A stretch of DNA of 64,000 bases, from positions 1,674,001 through 1,738,000 of the forward strand of contig CP128857.1 in NCBI GenBank assembly GCA_030388725.1, given 5' to 3'. The notes under the pieces were generated by a model, which had not been told where the DNA came from, searched no databases, and saw only the letters and a program-made list of their open reading frames with translations. The stretch comes from Prodigiosinella aquatilis (lineage in GTDB: Bacteria; Pseudomonadota; Gammaproteobacteria; Enterobacterales; Enterobacteriaceae). The first letter of the stretch is position 1. Each line of letters begins with the position of its first letter. Below are positions 9,766 to 17,770 of this stretch, piece after piece. Both the position numbers and the translations under genes were made by a program.

Positions 9766-10715
9766 GTCAAATTCCTATCATTATTGATTGCGATCCCGGT
9801 ATTGATGATGCCATCGCGCTGCTCAGCGCTTTTGTCGCCCCTCAGCTCGACATTCTCGGTATCACAGTGGTCAATGGCAATCAGCCGGTAATCCACACCG
9901 CGCGCAATGCATTACAGATTGTTGAACTCGGCCAGCGTGAAGACATACCGGTGTTCGCCGGTTGCTGGCAACCCATACTACGTGCACCGATTCACGGGCG
10001 GTTTCATGGTGAAAGCGGATTGGGCAATTGTCCGTTTCCCACCCCGCGACTACAGGTGAAAACACAGCATGCGGTCGGTTTCTTGATTGATAGCTGTCGT
10101 GCGGCCGTTATCTCGGGCGAACGGATCACGCTTTGTGCGTTAGGGCCGTTAACCAACATTGCCTCTGCGCTCCGTATTGCACCCGATATTGTGTCGGGAA
10201 TTGAGCGTATCGTGTTGATGGGCGGCGCCTACCGTGAAGCAGGCAATCGTACCATGACATCCGAATTCAATATGTTTGCTGATCCGCATGCGGCACATAT
10301 TGTTTTTTCTCAGACACTCCCGATCACCGTATTACCGCTGGATGCTACCCATCAGGTGATATTAACGCCGGAACGGGTGACGCAACTGGTCGCACAGGCC
10401 GGGCGAATCAGTGCGCCGTTGGGGAATTTGATGGCTTTCTGGGATCGTAATGATGTCCGCCGCTATGGTTCACGCGGCGGGCCGCTCCACGATCCGCTGG
10501 TGATTGCCTGGGTGCTGCGCCCTGATCTGTTTCGGACTGAACGGGCCAGGGTGTTTATTGAGTATCAGAGTGAGCTATGCATGGGGCAAACCATTGCTGA
10601 TCTGTACAATAAATCGGGTCAGACCGCGAATGTGGATATCGTTACTGGTGTGGATACAGAACAGGTATTTCAGTTGTTTTGTCAGTTATTTTCTGTGTAT
10701 GGGACCGGCCTATGA
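9762..10715 (+). CDS. Nucleoside hydrolase (IunH/RihA family), first of two
   Basis: 317 residues. The N-terminal IIIDCDPGIDDAIALL is the calcium-binding DxDPGxDDA motif of inosine-uridine nucleoside hydrolases. VLMGGAYREAGNRT and EFNMFADPHAA supply the substrate and metal loops, and GGPLHDPLVIAW holds the catalytic histidine and metal aspartate. The enzyme should hydrolyse the N-glycosidic bond of a ribonucleoside, giving base and ribose in the cytoplasm. It overlaps the neighbouring genes by ATGA at both ends. Sharing an operon with an Opp-type importer suggests that nucleosides or nucleoside conjugates are taken up and split. Confidence 0.92.
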   Translation: MSQIPIIIDCDPGIDDAIALLSAFVAPQLDILGITVVNGNQPVIHTARNALQIVELGQREDIPVFAGCWQPILRAPIHGRFHGESGLGNCPFPTPRLQVKTQHAVGFLIDSCRAAVISGERITLCALGPLTNIASALRIAPDIVSGIERIVLMGGAYREAGNRTMTSEFNMFADPHAAHIVFSQTLPITVLPLDATHQVILTPERVTQLVAQAGRISAPLGNLMAFWDRNDVRRYGSRGGPLHDPLVIAWVLRPDLFRTERARVFIEYQSELCMGQTIADLYNKSGQTANVDIVTGVDTEQVFQLFCQLFSVYGTGL

Positions 10716-11662
10716 CACGTCGCATTATTATTGATACCGATCCAGGCGTGGATGACGCGATTGCACTATGGTTGGCACTGGCGTCTCCACAGTTGGACGT
10801 GTTGGGTATTACGGTGGTGGCTGGTAATGTGCCGCTCCATGATGCGGTGACCAATGCGACGAAAATTGTGAGCCTTTCAGGCCGTCAGGGTGTAGCGATT
10901 TATGCCGGTAGCCACGGGCCGCTGATCGGTCCGCAACGGTATGGCAAATATGCGGCGATCGGTGCATTCAGTGACGATCTGGTGCCTGACGCATCTTACG
11001 CGGTGCAGTCAGAGCATGCTGTTGATTTTATTGTACGGACTGCACGTCAGGCGGCGGCGGATAATGATCCGATTACATTTTGTGCCATCGGGCCAATGAC
11101 TAATCTGGCGCTGGCGTTGATTCAGCATCCGGACGTAGCGAAAGGCATTGGCCAGATTGTTACCATGAGTTGTGCGTTTACTGCACTAGGGCACCGTGTT
11201 CCGTGGGCTGAATTCAATGTTTATGCTGATCCTCATGCCGCGCAGCGGGTGTTTTCCAGCGGTATACCGCTGGTCGTGATGCCGCTTGATATGACATTTC
11301 AAGCGCTGATCACCCAGAAAGAGATCACTACTTTGCAGCAAACCGCCGGGCAACCGGGGCAAGCGATTGCAAACTTGCTGGCTGCTTTTGACCGCAGTGA
11401 TATTGGTCGCTTGGGGCGCGAGGGTGGGCCGATTCATGACGCCACGGTGATTGCCTGGTTACTGCAACCGACGCTGTTTGCCGGCAGGTCGGCGACCATC
11501 GGCGTGGCCGTTACCGGGGAAACCGCCGGTCATACCTGGGCGGATTTTTATGGCAAGTTACCGACTGCTCCTAATGCAACGGTGATGCAATCCGTCGATG
11601 AGGCGAAATTTATGGCACTATTGACGAGGGTACTAAGCCACTACGGCTATCATCAGGGATAA
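10712..11662 (+). CDS. Nucleoside hydrolase, second of two
   Basis: 316 residues from the ATG at 10712, which overlaps the preceding TGA; the frame is open further upstream but the motif RIIIDTDPGVDDAIALW sits correctly with this start. EFNVYADPHAA and GGPIHDATVIAW complete the active site. It is a clear tandem paralogue of the previous gene but diverged. The loop after LGP/IGPMTNLALAL reads IVTMSCAFTALGHRV rather than the usual GGA, so substrate preference probably differs. Two hydrolases side by side could cover purine and pyrimidine ribosides, or act as a heteromer. This is inference. Confidence 0.92.
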   Translation: MTRRIIIDTDPGVDDAIALWLALASPQLDVLGITVVAGNVPLHDAVTNATKIVSLSGRQGVAIYAGSHGPLIGPQRYGKYAAIGAFSDDLVPDASYAVQSEHAVDFIVRTARQAAADNDPITFCAIGPMTNLALALIQHPDVAKGIGQIVTMSCAFTALGHRVPWAEFNVYADPHAAQRVFSSGIPLVVMPLDMTFQALITQKEITTLQQTAGQPGQAIANLLAAFDRSDIGRLGREGGPIHDATVIAWLLQPTLFAGRSATIGVAVTGETAGHTWADFYGKLPTAPNATVMQSVDEAKFMALLTRVLSHYGYHQG

Positions 11663-11680
11663 CACAAGGGCCGCTATCGC

Positions 11681-12652
11681 ATGACCGCTTTCTTACTTAA
11701 CCGTCTGGCACAAACGCTGATAACGTTGGTTGTGATGTCGGTGCTGGTATTTGGCGGAATCTATCTGGTTGGCAACCCCATTGATTTATTACTGGGCAGC
11801 AATGCGACGCCAGCGGAGCGCGATGCGGTTATTCACGCCTTCGGGTTGGATAAATCGTTATGGCAACAGTACGCGCTGTTTGTGGTCAATGCACTGCATG
11901 GCAATCTGGGTAATTCCTATATTTTTAATCAGCCGGCGCTGCATCTTATTTTGCAGCGCATGCCTGCGACACTGGAACTGGCGTTGGTCGCTTTTCTGAT
12001 GGCGTTGGTGGTGGGAATTCCTCTGGGGGTATTTGCCGGGTTGCGGCCAGACAGTCTGGCGGCTAAATCGGTGATGACGTTTTCTATTCTTGGTTTCAGC
12101 CTGCCTACTTTCTGGATCGGTATGATGATGGTCATGTTGTTCAGCGTTAAGCTGGGAATATTGCCGTCTTCTGGCCGGGGGGCGACGGTAGAGGTATTTG
12201 GCATACCGACAAGTCTGTTGACCATTGATGGCTGGCGGCACCTGATTCTGCCAGCACTCAATCTGGCGTTGTTCAAAATTTCGCTGATTATCCGTCTGAC
12301 TCGCGCTGGTGTGCTGGAGTGTCTGCAACAAGACTATGTGCGTTTTGCCCGCGCCAAAGGGCTGTCTGATACGCGCATCCTATTTGTCCACGTGTTGAAA
12401 AATACGCTGATTCCGCTTATTACGGTGATTGGTCTTGAACTGGGGTCGCTGATTGCTTTCGCGGTGGTGACAGAAACCATCTATGCGTGGCCGGGCATGG
12501 GTAAGCTGATTATTGACTCCATCGCGGTGCTTGACCGACCGGTGATTCTGGCTTACCTGATGATGACCGTGGTCATGTTCAGTCTGATTAATTTACTGGT
12601 CGATGTGCTGTATGCGGTGGTCGATCCGCGTATCCGGCTGGGAGGGCGCTAA
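11681..12652 (+). CDS. ABC transporter permease, DppB/OppB type
   Basis: 323 residues with the BPD_transp_1 inner-membrane permease layout: an N-terminal transmembrane segment (LLNRLAQTLITLVVMSVLVF), a large periplasmic loop, and five further hydrophobic segments. The cytoplasmic coupling motif is DYVRFARAKGLSDTRILFVH near residue 225, matching the EAA loop consensus. It is paired with the next gene, a DppC-type permease, to form the channel. It starts 18 bases after the second nucleoside hydrolase. Confidence 0.93.
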   Translation: MTAFLLNRLAQTLITLVVMSVLVFGGIYLVGNPIDLLLGSNATPAERDAVIHAFGLDKSLWQQYALFVVNALHGNLGNSYIFNQPALHLILQRMPATLELALVAFLMALVVGIPLGVFAGLRPDSLAAKSVMTFSILGFSLPTFWIGMMMVMLFSVKLGILPSSGRGATVEVFGIPTSLLTIDGWRHLILPALNLALFKISLIIRLTRAGVLECLQQDYVRFARAKGLSDTRILFVHVLKNTLIPLITVIGLELGSLIAFAVVTETIYAWPGMGKLIIDSIAVLDRPVILAYLMMTVVMFSLINLLVDVLYAVVDPRIRLGGR

Positions 12653-12654
12653 AC

Positions 12655-13572
12655 GTGTCAGACCATTCAGTCCACTCTACTACCCAGCATGTTGTGGAGA
12701 CACGGTCGGCCTTTATCCGCACACTGCATGCGCTGATCAGTAACCGTCTATCGTTAATGGGGGTGGTATTACTCTCGGTCATCGTTCTTCTGGCCGTGTT
12801 GGCACCTTATATCTCACCACAGAATCCTTACGACCTTGCCCAGTTGGAGATCATGGATAATCGTCTGCCGCCCGGCTCACAGAGTCCGGCGGGGCTGATC
12901 TATTGGTTGGGTACCGACGATCAGGGACGAGATCTGCTGAGTGCCATTCTTTACGGCACGCGGACCAGCCTGATTGTCGGCGTGAGCAGCGCGGTCGTTG
13001 CCCTGCTGATTGGAATGACGGTTGGAATGTTCAGCGCCTGGCATGGCGGAAAAACCGATGCGTTAATGATGCGGATCGTGGATATCCAGTTGAGTTTCCC
13101 GCCGATTCTGATTGCCCTGATTCTACTGGCCGTTTTTGGGCAAGGGGTGGATAAAATCATTCTGGCGCTGGTGATTACCCAATGGGCGTATTACGCGCGC
13201 ACCATTCGCGGTTCCGCGCTGATTGAAAGTAGACGCAGTTATGTTGATGCCGCCCGCGGGATGGCGTTGTCGGATCGCCGTATTCTGTTTCATCACATGC
13301 TGCCTAACTGCCTGCCACCGCTGATCGTGGTGGCTACCATGCGGATTGCCTATGCCATTATGCTGGAAGCCACACTGTCGTTTCTGGGCATTGGTCTGCC
13401 GATCACCGAGCCTTCATTAGGGTTACTGATTGCCAACGGTTTCGACTATTTAATGTCGGGCGATTATTGGATTAGTCTGTTCCCCGGAATCATGCTGCTG
13501 TTGCTGATTGTCTCCATCAACCTGATTGGTGATGCCCTGCGCGACATATTAAATACAAGAAATGAGGAGTAG
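12655..13572 (+). CDS. ABC transporter permease, DppC/OppC type
   Basis: 305 residues from a GTG two bases after the previous stop. The protein has a cytoplasmic N-terminal tail and a first membrane segment near residues 32-52. WLGTDDQGRDLLSAILYGTR is the characteristic OppC/DppC signature. The EAA loop reads RSYVDAARGMALSDRRILFHH. It forms the heterodimeric channel with the gene before it and is driven by the fused ATPase that follows. Confidence 0.93.
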   Translation: MSDHSVHSTTQHVVETRSAFIRTLHALISNRLSLMGVVLLSVIVLLAVLAPYISPQNPYDLAQLEIMDNRLPPGSQSPAGLIYWLGTDDQGRDLLSAILYGTRTSLIVGVSSAVVALLIGMTVGMFSAWHGGKTDALMMRIVDIQLSFPPILIALILLAVFGQGVDKIILALVITQWAYYARTIRGSALIESRRSYVDAARGMALSDRRILFHHMLPNCLPPLIVVATMRIAYAIMLEATLSFLGIGLPITEPSLGLLIANGFDYLMSGDYWISLFPGIMLLLLIVSINLIGDALRDILNTRNEE

Positions 13573-13575
13573 GGC

Positions 13576-15390
13576 GTGAGCCAGCCGGTGCTTAGCGTTA
13601 AACAACTCAATACGGCATTTCGCGTCAACGGCGAATGGATGAATGTAGTGCGCGATCTGTCGTTTGATATCGCGTCAGGTGAGACTGTGGCGCTGGTGGG
13701 CGAATCAGGCTCCGGTAAAAGCGTGACCGCCATGTCGATCATGCGGCTGCTGGCCGGTCCACAGGTCAGCGTCAGTGGTAGCATTCAGTTTGACGGACAG
13801 GCGTTATTGTCCCTGCCTGCATCCGCCATGCAGCGAATTCGCGGTAACCATATTGGGATGGTCTTTCAGGAACCGATGACCAGCCTTAATCCGGTGTTGA
13901 AGATTGGTACACAGATTACCGAAGTGTTGAGACGCCATCGTGGCATGGACCGAGCCAGTGCGCAGGCGGAAGCGGTTCGGTTGCTGGAGAAGGTGCGAAT
14001 TCCGGCGGCGAAGTCGCGGCTTAACGAGTATCCGCTCAGTTTTTCCGGCGGGATGCGCCAGCGAGTCGTGATCGCTATCGCGTTGGCGTGCCAGCCTAAA
14101 CTGCTGATTGTCGATGAACCGACGACCGCACTGGATGTGACGATTCAGGCGCAGATTCTGTCACTGATTAAAACCCTACAGGAAGATTCCGGCATGTCGA
14201 TTCTGTTCATCACGCATGACATGAGTGTGGTGGCGGAAGTGGCAGATAGAACCATGGTGATGTATCGGGGCGAAGGGGTGGAGATGGCTGACACCCGGCA
14301 GCTGTTCCGGCAACCGCAACATACATACAGCAAGATACTGTTTTCCGCTGTGCCACGGCTGGGCGCTATGGCCGGTACGCGCTTACCGCAGCGCTTTGCG
14401 CTGGTTGATCCCGATCAGCCCGCGATACCAGATTTGCAAAATATCACTGAAGATCAGATTACCGATACCGTGCAACATGGTGAGCCGATATTGGCGGTAA
14501 AGGATTTGGTGACGCGATTTGAGGTGAGATCGGGTTGGCTGAAACGCGTTACCGGACGCGTACACGCCGTTGAAAATGTCTCTTTCCAACTGTTTCCAGG
14601 AGAAACGCTGTCGCTGGTAGGCGAGTCTGGCTGTGGTAAATCAACTACCGGGCGTTCTATTCTGCGTTTAACATCGCCGTGTGGCGGCACGGTGTCTATT
14701 AACGGAAAAGATATGCTGGCGGCAGATAGCAGTGAATTGGCACGATTGCGCATGCAGGTGCAAATGATATTTCAGGATCCTTATGAAAGTCTGAATCCGC
14801 GTCTGCGTATTGGCGAGGCAATAGCCGAACCGATGATCACTCATGGCATCATCAAACCCGAACAGGCAAAGAGAAGTGTGGCCGACTTATTGAAAAAAGT
14901 CGGACTGCGCGCTGATATGGGTGAACGTTTCCCTCATCAGTTTTCCGGGGGACAGCGCCAGCGAATTTGTATCGCCCGTGCATTGGCGTTGAACCCGAAA
15001 GTGATCATTGCCGATGAGTCGGTTTCCGCATTGGATATGACGGTGAAAGCGCAAATCATTAATTTGATGCTCGATCTTCAACAACAGTTGGGGTTGGCTT
15101 ATCTGTTTATTTCTCATGATATGGCGGTTGTCGAACGTATCAGCCACCGGGTCGCGGTGATGTATCAGGGGGAAATCGTCGAGATCGGTTCACGGCAGGC
15201 AATTTTTGATAATCCGCAACATCCCTATACTCGCCGTTTGTTGGCCGCCGTGCCGGTTCCCGATCCTGAAAAACGGGTTAAACGTTCGCTATTCGAAGAA
15301 GAGCTGACCAGCCCACTGCGACCGGCGGATTATTGTCCGCCCGAACGACGTTATCATCAGTATGAAGATGGGCACTGGGTACAGGAGTAA
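13576..15390 (+). CDS. Fused dual-domain ABC ATPase (DppD-DppF type)
   Basis: 604 residues from a GTG. There are two complete nucleotide-binding domains. The first has Walker A GESGSGKS at residues 42-49, signature SFSGGMRQR and Walker B LLIVDEPTTALD. The second has GESGCGKS near 350, signature FSGGQRQR and Walker B VIIADESVSALD. Each is followed by the short C-terminal extension typical of oligopeptide ATPases (YTRRLLAAVPVPDP in the second). Opp and Dpp systems usually encode D and F separately; the fusion resembles the glutathione importer GsiA. It closes the operon. Confidence 0.95.
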   Translation: MSQPVLSVKQLNTAFRVNGEWMNVVRDLSFDIASGETVALVGESGSGKSVTAMSIMRLLAGPQVSVSGSIQFDGQALLSLPASAMQRIRGNHIGMVFQEPMTSLNPVLKIGTQITEVLRRHRGMDRASAQAEAVRLLEKVRIPAAKSRLNEYPLSFSGGMRQRVVIAIALACQPKLLIVDEPTTALDVTIQAQILSLIKTLQEDSGMSILFITHDMSVVAEVADRTMVMYRGEGVEMADTRQLFRQPQHTYSKILFSAVPRLGAMAGTRLPQRFALVDPDQPAIPDLQNITEDQITDTVQHGEPILAVKDLVTRFEVRSGWLKRVTGRVHAVENVSFQLFPGETLSLVGESGCGKSTTGRSILRLTSPCGGTVSINGKDMLAADSSELARLRMQVQMIFQDPYESLNPRLRIGEAIAEPMITHGIIKPEQAKRSVADLLKKVGLRADMGERFPHQFSGGQRQRICIARALALNPKVIIADESVSALDMTVKAQIINLMLDLQQQLGLAYLFISHDMAVVERISHRVAVMYQGEIVEIGSRQAIFDNPQHPYTRRLLAAVPVPDPEKRVKRSLFEEELTSPLRPADYCPPERRYHQYEDGHWVQE

Positions 15391-15804
15391 GCCGGTTGTG
15401 TTAATCATCTCGATCGCCGCGCTGTGATTCCCTATTATCTCAGAGGGTGCGTTATTTCAGACTATTCATTTCCCGCAGACATACCATCATATTTATCCCT
15501 ATGTATTGTTGAGCGCTTCCGACCCGCTTTTGGTGGCGGTATGGTGACGGATGGACAATGCCCATGCGGTGGCGTCAGCGCTTTTGGTTTAAAAAAGAAT
15601 GGATATCAGTCCGCTGGGTTATGCTATTGGTAACAAGAATATGTAGCAGAGGATGTGGAACACATATTTTATTTTTTGCGGTGGATAATATGTCAACGTG
15701 ATTTGAATGAAAGTATTGCGTACAGTGGGGGAGCTGGATGTTACCTGTATCACTCATATCACGTTGTTACCGTACATTAATTAAGTACTCACATTGAGGC
15801 AAAT
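15391..15804. other. Intergenic region upstream of cheV
   Basis: 414 bases. A 69-codon frame at 15424-15633 has no family features and I do not call it. The region should contain the terminator of the importer operon and the cheV promoter, but I see no strong hairpin or convincing promoter hexamers. Confidence 0.4.
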
Positions 15805-16773
15805 ATGGATAATTTTCAAAAAGAGATTGAGGAGAGAACCAATCTCACCTCATCTAATAAGTTTGAATTGTTATTGTTCCAGGTGGGGTCGGCCTCACCT
15901 GAAGAACCGTCTGAGTTGTTCGGTATCAATGTGTTTAAGCTCCGGGAAATTGTTCCAATGCCATCGTTGACCAAGGCTGCTGGTATGAAATCGCCGCTGC
16001 TTGGCATGGTTGATATTCGTGGGCAAGTTATCCCCGTTATTGATCTCCCTGCCGTCGTCGGGTGTGTGCCACGTACCGGGCTCAATATCATTCTGGTGAC
16101 GGAGTATGCGCGTAGTACCCAGGCGTTTGCGGTGGAATCCGTTGACGATATTGTTCGTCTTGACTGGAGCCAGGTGCTTGCAGCCGAGCCGAGTGTCAGT
16201 AGCAGCTACATTACGAGTATCGCTCGTCTTGACCAGGATAAGGAGAGTAACCGTCTGGCGTTGGTGCTGGATGTCGAACAGATTCTGCATGACATCATAC
16301 CCACTGCTCGCGAGATGCAGATCGAGAGCGTGGAAGCGAAGACGTTTCACCTAAAGCCAGGGGCGGTCGCCATTGTGGCTGAAGATTCGAAAGTCGCTCG
16401 CGTGATGCTCGAACAGGGTTTAAACATCATGTCGATTCCCTTCATCATGCATGTCACCGGGCTGGAAGCCTGGAATAAAATAAAATTGATGGCCCAAGAG
16501 GCACAAGCCGAAGGTAAGCCGATTTCGGATAAAATCGCGTTTGTGCTAACCGATTTGGAAATGCCTGAGATGGATGGTTTCACTCTGACACGGAATATTA
16601 AACGTGATGATTTTCTAAAGAAAATCCCGGTTATTATCCACTCTTCGTTGTCTGGCAGCGCCAATGAAGAGCATGTTCGCAATGTGGGTGCTAATGCGTA
16701 TGTGGCAAAATTCGAGGTGAACGAGCTGGCAACGGCGATCCACAACGTGCTTGATGAAGTGAACCCCGGCTAA
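15805..16773 (+). CDS. cheV: CheV chemotaxis coupling protein
   Basis: 322 residues with an N-terminal CheW-like domain and a C-terminal receiver domain. The CheW part shows LLFQVG...LFGINVFKLREIVPMP and LGMVDIRGQVIPVIDLP. The receiver begins at VAIVAEDSKVARVMLE; the phospho-acceptor aspartate lies in FVLTDLEMPEMDGFTL, and IHSSLSG and YVAKFE provide the conserved Thr/Ser and lysine. CheV links chemoreceptors to CheA and is thought to mediate adaptation through its phosphorylatable receiver. Enterobacteria such as Salmonella and Pectobacterium carry cheV outside the main che operon, as here. Confidence 0.95.
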   Translation: MDNFQKEIEERTNLTSSNKFELLLFQVGSASPEEPSELFGINVFKLREIVPMPSLTKAAGMKSPLLGMVDIRGQVIPVIDLPAVVGCVPRTGLNIILVTEYARSTQAFAVESVDDIVRLDWSQVLAAEPSVSSSYITSIARLDQDKESNRLALVLDVEQILHDIIPTAREMQIESVEAKTFHLKPGAVAIVAEDSKVARVMLEQGLNIMSIPFIMHVTGLEAWNKIKLMAQEAQAEGKPISDKIAFVLTDLEMPEMDGFTLTRNIKRDDFLKKIPVIIHSSLSGSANEEHVRNVGANAYVAKFEVNELATAIHNVLDEVNPG

Positions 16774-16783
16774 TTTCGCATTC

Positions 16784-16820
16784 GTCCGTACATCGTGCTG
16801 CTGGCAAACGATGTACGGAC
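16784..16820 (+). terminator. Strong hairpin downstream of cheV
   Basis: GTCCGTACATCGT (16784-16796) is perfectly complementary to ACGATGTACGGAC (16808-16820), a 13-bp stem with an 11-base loop. It starts 11 bases after the cheV stop. The U-tract is weak, so it may be a terminator or an mRNA-stabilising stem. Confidence 0.65.
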
Positions 16821-16870
16821 CTTGACGCAACCTCTGTTCTTTACCCCCGAGCCTCTCTGACCGTAGGCGA

Positions 16871-16908
16871 CTTTTTTGATACACTGTCTCGATACTTAAT
16901 CAAAAAAG
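16871..16908. promoter_or_regulatory. 10-bp inverted repeat in front of the DeoR-type gene (possible operator)
   Basis: CTTTTTTGAT at 16871-16880 and ATCAAAAAAG at 16899-16908 form a perfect 10-bp inverted repeat with an 18-base spacer, ending 9 bases before the chosen start codon. DeoR-family repressors commonly bind such spaced repeats over their own promoter. Autoregulation is inferred. Confidence 0.45.
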
Positions 16909-16917
16909 CCATTGCGT

Positions 16918-17682
16918 ATGAATTCACGCCAGCAGCACATCATTCAATTGGTTAACGAGCGCGGTAACGTTAGTGTCAGTGAGCTGGCGCAGGTCACTGG
17001 CGTATCAGAAGTGACGGTCCGTCAGGATTTGACTATCCTGGAACGGGAGCGCTATCTCAAACGTGTTCATGGTGCCGCCGTCGCCATTGACAGTGATGAC
17101 GTGAGTGCCCGCATGTGCACACGTTATCGGTTAAAACAATCTCTTGCTGACTATGCCGCTTCAATTATCAGCGATGGAGAGTCGGTATTTATTGAAGGTG
17201 GCAGTACTAATGCCTTGCTGGCGCGCTGCCTGGCCGATAGTCGACGTGTGACGATTGTAACGGTCAGCTATTATATCGCCCATCTTCTCAAAGACACTGA
17301 TTGTTCAGTGATTATTCTTGGTGGGTTGTATCAGAAAAGCAGTGAATCTGTGGTTGGTCCGTTAACCCGTTCTTGTATCCAGCAGGTGCATTTCCATAAG
17401 GCATTCATTGGTATTGATGGCTATCACGACGATACCGGGTTTACCAGCCGTAATATGATGCGTAGCGATGTGGTGAGCGCAGTGCTGGCAAAGGGCGTCG
17501 AGAATATCGCGCTGACGGATTCCTCAAAGTTTGGGCTTATTCACCCTTATCCCCTTTCCCTTGAACATCACTTTTCCAGAGTCATCACCGACAGCGGACT
17601 CTCGCCTGATTATCAGCGGCATCTGAAAGAGCAGAATATCCAGCTGGACATTGTGCCTGAGCCCTTGCCGCAGAATATGTGA
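16918..17682 (+). CDS. DeoR-family transcriptional regulator
   Basis: 254 residues from the ATG at 16918; a TTG two codons earlier is the only alternative. The N-terminal DeoR helix-turn-helix reads QQHIIQLVNERGNVSVSELA and then VSEVTVRQDLTILERERYL. The C-terminal sugar-phosphate sensor domain carries GGSTN near residue 100 and LTDSSKFG near 200. Members sense phosphorylated sugars and usually repress catabolic operons. It is convergent with the glycyl radical enzyme operon, whose likely chemistry (polyols, C3 fragments, FsaA) suits a sugar-phosphate sensor, so it may control that locus. Confidence 0.9.
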   Translation: MNSRQQHIIQLVNERGNVSVSELAQVTGVSEVTVRQDLTILERERYLKRVHGAAVAIDSDDVSARMCTRYRLKQSLADYAASIISDGESVFIEGGSTNALLARCLADSRRVTIVTVSYYIAHLLKDTDCSVIILGGLYQKSSESVVGPLTRSCIQQVHFHKAFIGIDGYHDDTGFTSRNMMRSDVVSAVLAKGVENIALTDSSKFGLIHPYPLSLEHHFSRVITDSGLSPDYQRHLKEQNIQLDIVPEPLPQNM

Positions 17683-17698
17683 GTTCTCCTGTTGTCAG

Positions 17699-17720
17699 GT
17701 AGCCACTCGCCAGTGGCTAC
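17699..17720. terminator. Bidirectional hairpin between convergent genes
   Basis: GTAGCCACT and AGTGGCTAC form a perfect 9-bp stem with a four-base loop (CGCC). It sits between the convergent DeoR-type gene and the glycyl radical enzyme gene, with CTTTT a few bases beyond on the plus strand. Likely a shared terminator. Confidence 0.6.
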
Positions 17721-17770
17721 TCTCACCTTTTATCACAACCGACAAGTAGCTAAATCCTGAGTCGTATTGA

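Noticed and set aside
11858..12331. 157-codon antisense frame in the DppB-type permease
   Set aside because: Glutamine/arginine/histidine-rich translation typical of the complement of hydrophobic membrane codons.
15424..15633. 69-codon frame before cheV
   Set aside because: No ribosome-binding site and no family pattern.
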